A stretch of 64,000 bases of DNA, from NCBI RefSeq assembly GCF_000154445.1, contig NZ_DS499566.1. The stretch is one strand, 5' to 3'. Positions 18,382-27,185 of this stretch are shown one piece after another. This DNA comes from Intestinibacter bartlettii (GTDB lineage: Bacteria > Bacillota > Clostridia > Peptostreptococcales > Peptostreptococcaceae). Positions within the stretch are counted from its first letter, which is position 1, and the number at the start of each line of letters is the position of its first letter. The notes under the pieces were generated by a model. That model did no database searches and was not told where the DNA came from. It saw only the letters and a list, made by a program, of their open reading frames with translations. The translations under genes were made by a program, and so were the position numbers.

Positions 18382-20308
18382 TTATATACTTAAAGCTACA
18401 TCTAAAGCTTCTGCTGTTGCATTTAAAGCTCTTCTTGCTCTAACGGCATCCCCCTATAACATAAGTTTCTTTTACTATATCTTTTAATGATTCACTTATT
18501 GGATCGTAGTTTCTAGATCCCATTGCAAGTACAACTGAGTCAAATCCTCTAACTTCATGTACAGAACCGTCAGCTAATTCATATTTAACACCGTCAGTGT
18601 AGAATTCTGCAACTTTTGCTCCTGTTATACTTTCTACATTATGTCTATCAAATGCTTCCATGATGTATTTTCTATGTTCTTTAGCTACATCACCAGCTAT
18701 CTTATCTTTAAATTCTATTATTGATACTTCATGTTCTTGTTCAGCTAGGAATTCTGCAGTTTCTGCACCAACCATTCCTCCACCTACTACTAATACTTTT
18801 GTACCACAAGCTTTTTGACCATCTAATAAGTCTATAGCATTTATTACACCAACATCATTTATACCTGGTATTGGTAATACTAATGGCGTAGCTCCTGTTG
18901 CAACTATACAAACATCTGGATTCATTTCTTTTACTAATTCTTCAGTTGCTTCAGTATTTAATAATACTTTTACTCCATATTCATCACATCTAGCTATAAA
19001 ATTACGAACTAAATTAGTTATATCGCCTTTTCCTGGTGGATATGCAGCAAGTCTCATTTGTCCACCTAATGTATATGATTTTTCTACTAATGTTACTTTA
19101 TGTCCTCTTAAAGCACTTACCCAAGCAGCTTGCATACCGCCAAGTCCACCACCTATAACTAATACACTTTTAGATTCTTTAGCCATAGTTAATTCACCTT
19201 CACGTCCTAAAAATGGATTTGCTAAACAAGTTATTGGCTTACCTTGGAACATGTTTGGAACACAACCTTGTAAACATGCTATACATGGAGTCATAAGTTC
19301 TAATTTTCCATCTCTTGCTTTGTTTGGAGTTTCTGGATCTGCTAAACTTTGACGACCAAATGATACTAAGTCAGCTCTTCCTTGTTTAACCATTATGTCA
19401 GCATATTGTGGTTCAGTAAAACGACCAACAGTTATTACTGGTATGTTTATAACTTCTTTTATACTTGATACTAAATCTGAAGAGAATCCTCCATGTATTG
19501 CTGTTGGAGCCCACATACATTCGTCATTTAAGTGAGTTGCACGAGATACATGTAGAGCATCTATTTTACATACTTCTTCTAAATAAACTGCTACAGCTGT
19601 ACTATCTTGAAGTGTAAGTCCACCTAAAACATCATCTTGTGCATTGATTCTAGCTAATATAGCTATTTTTCCTTCTGTTTTCTTTTTTATATTTTCTATT
19701 ATTAAACGAGGGAATCTCATTCTATTTTCAAAACATCCACCAAATTCATCTACCCTCTTATTAGTTCTTGGTGATATAAATGTACTTACTAAATATCCAT
19801 GAGCACAGTGAAGTTCAACAGCATCTATTCCAGCTTTCATAGCACGAACAGCTGCATCTCCGTAAGCTTCTATTATGTCATATATTTCTTCAGTAGTTAA
19901 TATTACTGGCGTTGGATGTCCATCTTTTGATGGAATTGGTGAAGCTGCTACTAATGGGTATCCAGCTATTTTTTGATTTACATCTGGACCTGCATGTTGA
20001 AGTTGAACAGAAACTTTTGCACCTTCAGCATGACATGCGTCTATTACATTTTTAAAGCTATCTATTACACTGTCGTCAAAAAGACAAGGTTTTCTTGGAC
20101 CACCTTTTGATTTATAATAAACAACACTTGATTCTATAGTTATAAGACCAAATCCACCTTTTGCTCTTGCAGCATAGTAATTTTTAGATTTTTCACTTAG
20201 ACTTCCATCTGTATTTGCAAAGTTATTTCCCATTGGTGGAACAACAAATCTATTTGGTACATTCATAGGGCCTATTTGTATTGGCTTAAACATATTTTCA
20301 AAACTCAT
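18382..20308 (-). CDS. OYE-family FMN/4Fe-4S/FAD reductase (2), one-base frameshift near the end
   Basis: Second BaiCD/2,4-dienoyl-CoA reductase-type flavoenzyme. FMN-binding TIM barrel (HCAHGYLVSTFISP, DEFGGCFENR), 4Fe-4S cysteines CIACLQGC with a further Cys 11 residues on, and FAD/NAD fingerprints VLVIGGGLGGMQ and VLVVGGGMVGAE. The frame stops at 18440 after YVIGGCR. Dropping one base from the five-C run at 18450-18454 gives YVIGDAVRARRALNATAEAL and a stop at 18382, about 641 residues, matching the C terminus of reductase (1) (SIGDSVRARRIIEG). The break therefore looks like a consensus error. It lies between the TIM-barrel gene and the YdiB-like gene, and its substrate is probably a ring intermediate of the same pathway. 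Confidence 0.9.
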
Positions 20309-20393
20309 AATTATACCTCTTCTCCATTCAAGTTAATTTTAATTTGTAAGATATTAAATTCCTAGTATTTTAATTTTTGTGTTAAAATTTCTA

Positions 20394-20411
20394 TTATTAA
20401 CGCGTTAATAA
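20394..20411. promoter_or_regulatory. 18-bp perfect palindrome upstream of reductase (2)
   Basis: TTATTAACGCGTTAATAA, about 86 nt before the reductase ATG. The left half, TATTAACGC, recurs at 12226-12234 before the other reductase gene. Its GC core stands out in AT-rich DNA, so it is a probable operator. Confidence 0.55.
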
Positions 20412-20473
20412 GTTATTATTTTATTTATCTATATTGTAATTGTAAGCTCATTTTATTTATTGTTATTTTTTTA

Positions 20474-21313
20474 TTAAGCTAAAACTTCTGGCCAAGCTTC
20501 TTTTAATACTTTAACTGCATTGTCATATGTATATTTAGCTGCGAAATCTACACCTTTTTCTACATATTCGTCACATATAACTTCAACACCTACAGCGTTT
20601 GGTTTAACACCTTTCTTTTGTAGCATTTTACAGAACCCTGCAGTATCTCCATATCCACAACCTGGTGCAACTCTATCATGCATTGATTCATCTCTTAATA
20701 CTTCTTTTGCATATGGTCTAGCTTGAACATCGTTTATTTGAACAGATACTATTTTATCTGCTGGTATCATATCTATTACTTTTTCAAATGGTTGATTAGC
20801 TCTTACCCAGTGCCATGTATCTAATATTATTTTTGCATTATCACATCCTGATGCTTCTACAACTTTCCATCCTTTTTCTAAGTCTGGTATACCACTATAT
20901 GGCATTGGTTCAACACCTATTATTATATCCCCAGCTCTTAAGCATAACTCTTTTAATTTTTGAGCTGTATGTTCGATTGAGTAGTTTTCCATTAAACCAC
21001 AGTTTATTTGTTTTACATTGAATAACTCACACATTTTGAAGCAGATTTGCTCTTTCATTTGTTGTTCTAAAGTTCTTTCGTCATCTGCCCATAAAGTTAT
21101 ATATTCAACTTCTGTTACTTTCATATTGTGTTTTTTTAATATATTTAAGATATCTTCATCATGTAATCCTTCTTGTAATGCTGCTATATAGTTTTCAGCT
21201 CTTAGCCCGATTCCTTCATATCCAGCATTTTTAGCTGCGATTACTCTTTCTTCAAAAGTTACTTTTGTACCTAATGTATAAGAACTAATTGTTAATGGAT
21301 GTTGTTTAGACAT
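20474..21313 (-). CDS. TIM-barrel sugar phosphate isomerase/epimerase-like protein (possible 3-dehydroshikimate dehydratase)
   Basis: 279 residues of the AP-endonuclease-2-like TIM-barrel superfamily. Metal-ligand pattern: Glu in IGVEPMP, Asp and His in ILDTWHW, QIND, and a late Glu in VGVEVICDE. Listeria qui loci and bacterial quinate pathways use members of this superfamily as 3-dehydroshikimate dehydratase (making protocatechuate). The position, first gene after a LysR regulator and before an OYE reductase and quinate/shikimate dehydrogenase, supports that. An isomerase acting on another ring intermediate is equally possible from sequence alone. It starts at an ATG behind AAGGGGGATTAGGAAT. 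Confidence 0.75.
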   Translation of the reverse strand: MSKQHPLTISSYTLGTKVTFEERVIAAKNAGYEGIGLRAENYIAALQEGLHDEDILNILKKHNMKVTEVEYITLWADDERTLEQQMKEQICFKMCELFNVKQINCGLMENYSIEHTAQKLKELCLRAGDIIIGVEPMPYSGIPDLEKGWKVVEASGCDNAKIILDTWHWVRANQPFEKVIDMIPADKIVSVQINDVQARPYAKEVLRDESMHDRVAPGCGYGDTAGFCKMLQKKGVKPNAVGVEVICDEYVEKGVDFAAKYTYDNAVKVLKEAWPEVLA

Positions 21314-21415
21314 ATTCCTAATCCCCCTTGTTACTTTTTTATTGTTAATTGTTTGTCTTTTTCTTTCATATTTATCTTATGTTTAAATATTAGCATAATC
21401 TTTTTTACATGACTA

Positions 21416-21435
21416 ATTGATAATATTCTATCAAT
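21416..21435. promoter_or_regulatory. LysR-type operator candidate
   Basis: Palindrome ATTGATA-N6-TATCAAT between the divergent TIM-barrel and LysR(2) genes, 103 nt from the former and 134 nt from the latter. Parts of it recur in the other LysR/reductase control region. Confidence 0.5.
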
Positions 21436-21568
21436 CCATTGATTTTATATATAATTTTTAGTATATTATTTTTATAATATCTATAAATTTAAAAAATAAA
21501 CTTTATATAATATTTATTTTTTTTATTAAAGTTTAAAATATATATGTACATAAAAAGGGGGAATAATC

Positions 21569-22456
21569 TTGAATTTATACCATTTAAGATATTTTGTTAC
21601 TCTTGCCAAGTTAGAACATTATACTAAGGCAGCCGAAGAACTATGTATTACTCAGCCTAGTTTAAGTCATGCTATATCATTACTTGAAAAAGAACTCGGA
21701 GTTACATTATTTCAAAAAGAAGGTCGTAATATTGTTTTAACAAAATGTGGGAAGATATTTCTAGAAAAAGTCAAAGAATCATTAAAAATTTTAGATAATA
21801 GTATTTTAGAATTAAAATCTATTAGCAATGGTGAAGGTTATATAGATTTAGGGTTTTTGCGTACTTTAGGTACTAATTTTGTTCCTAGACTTGCAAAAAG
21901 CTATATTGAAAATAATAAAGATAAAAAAATAAACTTTAACTTTCATACAGAAGCTACTACTGCTGATCTTGTAAAATCCCTAAAAGAAAAGAAATACGAT
22001 ATGATATTTTGTTCAAAATCTGAAAAAGAAAAAAATATAGAATTTATTCCAGTATCTGCACAAAAGTTAGTACTTATTGTTCCATCTAACCATCCTTTAG
22101 CAGAATATGATTCTATAACTTTAGAACATACACTTGAATACCCTCAAATTGTATTTAGTGAAAAAAGTGGTTTAAGACATATTGTAGATAGTTTATTCGA
22201 TTCTATTGGCAAAAAACCAACAATAGCATATGAAATAGAAGAAGACCAAGTTATTGCAGGACTTGTATCTAATAATTTTGGTATTGCAATAGTACCTTAT
22301 ATGCCTATACTTAAATTCATGGATGTCAAAACTATAGAAATAATATCCCCTACGTGGGAAAGAAACTTCTATTTAGGTATATTAAAAGATAAAGCATTAA
22401 CACCTATAGCTGAAAACTTTAAATCTTTCGTAACAGAAAATTATATATTAGAGTAA
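21569..22456 (+). CDS. LysR-type transcriptional regulator (2)
   Basis: 295 residues, a paralogue of LysR(1): the two share the N-terminal LEHYTKAA and ITQPSLSHAIS blocks of the winged helix and have identical length. The start is a TTG behind a strong AAAAAGGGGGAATAATC site. Divergent from the TIM-barrel/reductase/YdiB/MFS series, with a palindrome in the shared intergenic region, so it probably controls that operon. By analogy with Listeria QuiR the inducer could be shikimate; that is inference. A long hairpin follows the stop codon. Confidence 0.9.
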   Translation: MNLYHLRYFVTLAKLEHYTKAAEELCITQPSLSHAISLLEKELGVTLFQKEGRNIVLTKCGKIFLEKVKESLKILDNSILELKSISNGEGYIDLGFLRTLGTNFVPRLAKSYIENNKDKKINFNFHTEATTADLVKSLKEKKYDMIFCSKSEKEKNIEFIPVSAQKLVLIVPSNHPLAEYDSITLEHTLEYPQIVFSEKSGLRHIVDSLFDSIGKKPTIAYEIEEDQVIAGLVSNNFGIAIVPYMPILKFMDVKTIEIISPTWERNFYLGILKDKALTPIAENFKSFVTENYILE

Positions 22457-22457
22457 T

Positions 22458-22515
22458 CTATACATAAAAGAAAAGGGTGACTTTTTAAATTGTCATCCTT
22501 TTCTTTTATGTATAG
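22458..22515 (+). terminator. Long hairpin after LysR(2)
   Basis: 24-bp stem with one G-T pair, from 22458-22481 to 22492-22515, starting one base after the stop codon. A second stem, ACTATAGTTTTT/AAAAACTATAGT, lies at 22522-22553. Together they probably end LysR(2) transcription. Confidence 0.65.
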
Positions 22516-22766
22516 TTATTAACTATAGTTTTTTTCTATTGAAAAACTATAGTACAGTATTTCCATTTATATATTTATATATATTCCACCAAAATACTGT
22601 CTTATTGTATCTTTAAACAGTTTATTTAGTCAAAATATATAATTCATAAATTTTATCTATGAATTATATAGATATTTGTAATTTGTTTTATAGATAATTT
22701 TACTGTAAAATAAAATCATAAAATAAATGGTAAATATTAAATAAATATAAATCCCATACAAAACGA

Positions 22767-22838
22767 AATATTTTTAAACCAAGAGGTTTAAAAATATTCC
22801 CCAATAAGCTTAGTACAAATCTCCCCAAGGTTTGTACT
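22767..22838. terminator. Two hairpins downstream of the minor-pilin operon
   Basis: Perfect AATATTTTTAAACC/GGTTTAAAAATATT (22767-22780, 22785-22798, loop AAGA) and AGTACAAA/TTTGTACT (22812-22819, 22831-22838). The second is followed by a T run on the plus strand; the first probably ends the pilin transcript on the minus strand. The remaining gap (22554-22766) is AT-rich with no gene seen. Confidence 0.55.
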
Positions 22839-22843
22839 TTTTT

Positions 22844-23395
22844 TTACTCATTAGACTTTATAAATAATTTCATTTCTTTTTCTAAAGTGACTTTATCTTT
22901 TTCTAAATTAATAATAATGCATATTAATTTAGATGATTCAATTTTAATTTTAATACTTTCTACATAATCCCCTATTTCATACCCACCTGCTTTATTCGAA
23001 TTGTCATCATAAAGAGTATTTATAAATATCTTTTTTAGATCTCTTTTAAAACTGATTTCTTGATTATCTTTTTTATTTTTAGAATTAATATTTTCATCAT
23101 CACTTTTAAAATTTAATTTTATAGATAAAACATTGTATGTTTTATTTTCTTGTAACGTTTCTATTACTTCATTATCTGTTGTAGTTATATTTATTATATT
23201 TATAGAATTTTCAACTATATTTTTAATATGATATTCCATTTCCTCCGCCTGTTGATTGAGTTCAATTTTATCTTCTATATTATCTTTTGTATTAATAGCA
23301 CTAATGGTAACACTATAAAGTACCATAATTAGCATGCTCATTATAAATGTGCATACTATTACCTCTAACAAAATATATCCTTGCCTTGCTTTCAT
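22844..23395 (-). CDS. Prepilin-like protein (PilW/PulJ type)
   Basis: 183 residues with a class III prepilin start, KARQGYILLEVIV: peptidase cleavage after the Gly, and the Glu at position +5 of the mature chain within a hydrophobic helix (about residues 7-30). The rest is low-similarity, charged and rich in Asn, Lys and Asp. It overlaps the preceding gene by 4 nt, so it belongs to a translationally coupled minor-pilin cluster. Minor pilins prime type IV pilus or pseudopilus assembly. No ATPase or platform gene is present here, so the machinery must be encoded elsewhere. Confidence 0.82.
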   Translation of the reverse strand: MKARQGYILLEVIVCTFIMSMLIMVLYSVTISAINTKDNIEDKIELNQQAEEMEYHIKNIVENSINIINITTTDNEVIETLQENKTYNVLSIKLNFKSDDENINSKNKKDNQEISFKRDLKKIFINTLYDDNSNKAGGYEIGDYVESIKIKIESSKLICIIINLEKDKVTLEKEMKLFIKSNE

Positions 23396-23850
23396 TTATA
23401 TATACCTTCTTTAATTAAAACTCTTCCACTAGTTGGCACTATTGTAATCTCAGTATAATTATTTTTTTGTATAATACTTATAGTTGTGCCTCCTATATAA
23501 AAGCAACCATTTGTTTTAAAAAATATTTTACTTACAGGACATCTTAAATCTACACCTTCTGGTAAAAATACACTTTTTATATCTTCACCATTTTCTCTTA
23601 ATATGTATCCTTTTATATTGTTCTGCTTAGTAAAATACATATATACCTTGCTATTACCTAACCTATTTATTTTTCTAACATATCTTATATCACTAGCCAT
23701 TTGTTTTGCAAAGGCATTTACTTTATAATTTGATAAATTAATCTTTGTAAATGACATTGTTGCTATTAACGATAATATAGTTATCCCTATAATAACTTCT
23801 ACTAAAGTCACATTCCTTCTCTTTTCATACTTATTCCTCCTTATATCCAA
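23392..23850 (-). CDS. Prepilin-like protein (FimT/GspH type)
   Basis: 152 residues. The helix NVTLVEVIIGITILSL (about 13-28) is the conserved pilin N-terminal helix with its Glu, followed by a GspH-like body (KQMASDIRYVRKINR, then a beta-rich region with ICI-type strands). The residue before the helix is Arg-Asn rather than the expected Gly, and the strong AGGAGG site lies 7 nt before an ATG in another frame (MKREGM, then stop). A two-base difference would give MKREGMTLVEV, a perfect prepilin start. A small indel in the first codons is therefore possible. It overlaps both neighbours. Confidence 0.75.
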   Translation of the reverse strand: MDIRRNKYEKRRNVTLVEVIIGITILSLIATMSFTKINLSNYKVNAFAKQMASDIRYVRKINRLGNSKVYMYFTKQNNIKGYILRENGEDIKSVFLPEGVDLRCPVSKIFFKTNGCFYIGGTTISIIQKNNYTEITIVPTSGRVLIKEGIYK

Positions 23851-24457
23851 ACATTATTACTAAATCACTACAGTTTATATCTTCTATGTTTTTAATCTTC
23901 TCCTTTTCTTTTTGAGATACTTCGATATTCTCATCTGAAGATTTGAATTTATTTAAATCCATCTCCTCTGAATCTTCAACATCTTGGCTATTATCTTTAT
24001 TCTCACTTGATGAATCTTCTTGAAATGGATTTTTAATTTTTACATATGCTACTATTTGTTTTGAAAATTTATTATATGTAGTTTTACTTATGATTTCATA
24101 ATAAATATTATTTTTATCATTTAAATCAGTTCTATTTATTTGATAGGTTGTATTATTTAGGTCATCATCTTGTATATTTTTTATTGTATTTAAAAAATTA
24201 TCCGATACAATATACTCTTTAAAGCTATCATAATCATTAGTATTTGTTAAAGTTTTATCTACTTCTTTTAAAATATTTGAATAAATTAATTCTATTTTAC
24301 CTAAACATTGCTCTTTCATATAAACTTCTTCATAATCGTACCTTGTATATCTCGTATTACTAAGTATAAGTGCTGAACAATTAATCGCAATTATATTCAC
24401 AAATAAAAATACAAATACTGTTATGATTAAAATCGATCCATTATTTTTTCGTGACAT
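23831..24457 (-). CDS. PilX-like minor pilin assembly protein
   Basis: 208 residues. Begins MSRKNNGSILIITVFVFLFV, the Gly-Ser-x-Leu-hydrophobic start typical of PilX/GspK-like components, which often lack the +5 Glu. The central domain is followed by a Ser/Asp/Glu-rich low-complexity region (about 150-185). It overlaps the upstream gene by 17 nt and the downstream by 20 nt, consistent with translational coupling. Assignment rests on the N terminus and the position inside a minor-pilin cluster. Confidence 0.7.
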   Translation of the reverse strand: MSRKNNGSILIITVFVFLFVNIIAINCSALILSNTRYTRYDYEEVYMKEQCLGKIELIYSNILKEVDKTLTNTNDYDSFKEYIVSDNFLNTIKNIQDDDLNNTTYQINRTDLNDKNNIYYEIISKTTYNKFSKQIVAYVKIKNPFQEDSSSENKDNSQDVEDSEEMDLNKFKSSDENIEVSQKEKEKIKNIEDINCSDLVIMFGYKEE

Positions 24458-24788
24458 ATGATTCTAAGTTTACACTCCTATCTTGAGATTTTACTTCTAA
24501 CCTTACTTTGTAACAATTATAATAATTTTCTTTTTTCGTTATAATCTTATTTATTTGAAATTTATTTAGGTAAATAGTTTCTGTATTTATCTTATCATTT
24601 TTATATTTGATATCATTTTTAGTTTCATTCATATAATTTTGTGCTAAATTTAACATTGTACTATACTCCTTATTTTTATTTAGCAAATTAAAGCTATTAT
24701 TTATAGAAAATGTTATCATATAAACTATTATTGATAAAACAAACATGCTTATAATACATTCTAGTGTTATAAATCCTCTTTTTTTCAA
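24441..24788 (-). CDS. Prepilin-like protein (PilV type)
   Basis: About 115 residues from a TTG at 24786-24788, chosen because GGAGGTGGG lies 5-6 nt upstream and the protein then starts KKRGFITLECII, a standard prepilin signal (Lys/Arg, Gly cleavage site, Phe +1, Glu +5). A start 17 codons further upstream would bury that signal. First gene of a four-gene minor-pilin cluster that in C. difficile occupies the same chromosomal region. No promoter recognised, and a terminator separates it from the kinase gene before it. Confidence 0.82.
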   Translation of the reverse strand: MKKRGFITLECIISMFVLSIIVYMITFSINNSFNLLNKNKEYSTMLNLAQNYMNETKNDIKYKNDKINTETIYLNKFQINKIITKKENYYNCYKVRLEVKSQDRSVNLESYVTKK

Positions 24789-24849
24789 GGCCCACCTCCA
24801 TATATAGTAATTATTTCCATTTAAATAGCTACTATACATAAATTCAAAA

Positions 24850-24887
24850 AAAAGAGAGAACTTATTTTTGAATTTATTCTCTCTTTT
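24850..24887 (-). terminator. Terminator of the second sensor kinase gene
   Basis: AAAAGAGAGAA/TTCTCTCTTTT (24850-24860 and 24877-24887), followed by a T tract on the minus strand, 8 nt after the stop. Confidence 0.75.
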
Positions 24888-24894
24888 AAGTCAA

Positions 24895-27140
24895 TTATAA
24901 ATTATAAATTTTTTGAAATTCTTCTTCTATAAAATCCTCTTTTATTAATTCTAATCCATTTCTAAGAGTGTAATCTATATTATTTACACTTTGTAACTCA
25001 ATATTTACATCATTAAATCTTTGTTTTATCTCTAGTTTTCCGCAATACAAATTTAGAACTAGCTTACACAGTATAGCAGCTGTTTCCATTACATTAGCTT
25101 CATTCTCTGTTATGTTTTCTTTTGTCTTATTTTTATTATATATATGTATATTTATTTTATCTTTATTTTGTTTGATATCAAAACTTATCAATGCCTTATT
25201 ATTTGAATACTTACATACAATAGATATCAATCTAGCTATAACTTTGATTAAATTATAAGGATCAATAAGCACAAAAATTTCTTCTGAATCTGTATCAAAA
25301 ATTATATTTATATCTTCATATTTATTCAATTTTATAGCTATATTCTCTAATATTTCTACTATATTATGATAATCTCTATTATCTTCATAAAAATTCAAAT
25401 TTAATTTTTCTAAGGAAATTATACTTTCTACTAAATTCATCAACACTTTTATATTTTTTAATTCTTTATTTAATAAATTAACTTGTCCAATATCAACAAT
25501 ACTATTTTTTTCACAAAGAGATCTTGTCAGCTGATTTTTTAAATATATTAAATTTACAGGAGTTTTTAATTCATGAGATAAATTTATTAAAAAGTCATTC
25601 TTTGTTTTATGTATGTATGTTTCTTCTTCTATTTTCTTTTTAATTATATTATTATTTATATTTTGTGTAATATCTCTAAAAACACCTATAATTATATTTT
25701 TATTATTTATATTTAAAACCATATTGGCAAATTCAAAATGAATCTCTTCATTTAAATAATTAGTTATTTTTTTATGCTCAAATCTCATATTAAATAATAA
25801 ATCACAGTAATTCAATGTTGAATTTTCAATTAAACTATATATATTTACACAATTTAAATTATATTTTCTAATATATAATTTAAGCTTTTATTTGTATATT
25901 TTATTTTTTTAGAATTGTTATCTATTATAATTACCCCTTCTGGTATTATATCAACAAACGATTCATATTTTTGCTTTGATAACTTCATTTTTGTAACTAA
26001 AGAATTATGCTCAGATAAATCTTTTAAAATAATTAAATTTTCATTTTGATTATCAAGATTTATTCTTTTTATAAAGAAATCATTTTCCTTATCTTCACTT
26101 TGATTATAGATTATATCTCCATTGATATTTTTATCTAATAACAAGTTTATCATATTACCTTCATATTTTATTTTTTTATTTTGATAAATTATTTTTTTGT
26201 CTTTTTCTAAAATTAAGTCATATGGAATATTATCTATAATACTTTTAAATTCATTGTATTTTTGTTCATGTATTGCTTTTATATTATATTGTTCACTTAC
26301 ATTTTCCTTTATAAGTAATACGCCCAAAGTACCTTGAATTAATGTATTTGGAATTAATCTACAATTATAATATCTACCTTTCTCATCTTTTATTTCAAAT
26401 CCATGTTCTTCACAATCATAAAGTACATTATATATCATCTCTAATATTTTTAAATTCGAAAATATTTCTGTATTAAAAAAGTTATTAAATTCACTTATTT
26501 TATATAAACTATTACTTTCAACAGTGTATTCATATATATTGGTTAAACTTTGATCAATAAAATATATATCCATATTTAAATCTGACAATAATGATTTAAA
26601 ATTTGAATTATTAAAGTATAATCTATCTTCTATCTTCTTATTTTCAGATTTTAATGTATCTAATTTTGTTAAACGCAACTTTGTTATTATTTTCAATCTA
26701 TTAAGCTCACTATTAGCTCTTTTACATTTTTTATATATCTTTTTATTGTAAAAATATATTTCTCTATGGAATGCGAAAAAAATTACAATAAAATTACATA
26801 TATCATCTAATGATAAATTTATTTTAAAATCTATTAAAAATAAATTTAATCCAATCATGCTAGTATATAAACTTAATATTAAACTTCTTCTTATTATATT
26901 CTTTCTATTATATATAATAATCATACAGAATATAGATAAAACACTTAAAATATCAATTAATTTATAGTGATAGTAAAAACTTTCTAAAAATATACTACTT
27001 ACTTGAAGTATCCAAAATGTACCTAATATCATAAATCTATGTTTTACAATACTTCTATTGTCATTATTAAAAATAAATCTAACTAAGCATAAACAGCAGG
27101 TACATATAGCAATAGAAATTAATTTAATATAAATTGACAT
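24895..27140 (-). CDS. Membrane PAS sensor kinase (B): His-containing, ATP-binding domain degenerate; one frameshift
   Basis: About 748 residues once one base is added at the short T run near 25854-25858. The upstream part (to YILENII) then runs on as LNCVNIYSLIENSTLNYCDL in one continuous PAS domain. N-terminal region of about six membrane segments, two or three PAS-like domains, then a normal H-box NLSHELKTPVN with the phospho-accepting His codon at 25573-25575. The ATPase region that follows has lost the N-box Asn (RLISIVCKYS), the DxGxG box and the Gly-rich G2 box. It begins 46 nt after kinase A behind GGGGGAAAAGAA. It can probably accept phosphate but not bind ATP. No response regulator is adjacent. 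Confidence 0.75.
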
Positions 27141-27185
27141 TTCTTTTCCCCCTAACCTACAATATACTTATTTTTATATTTAGTT

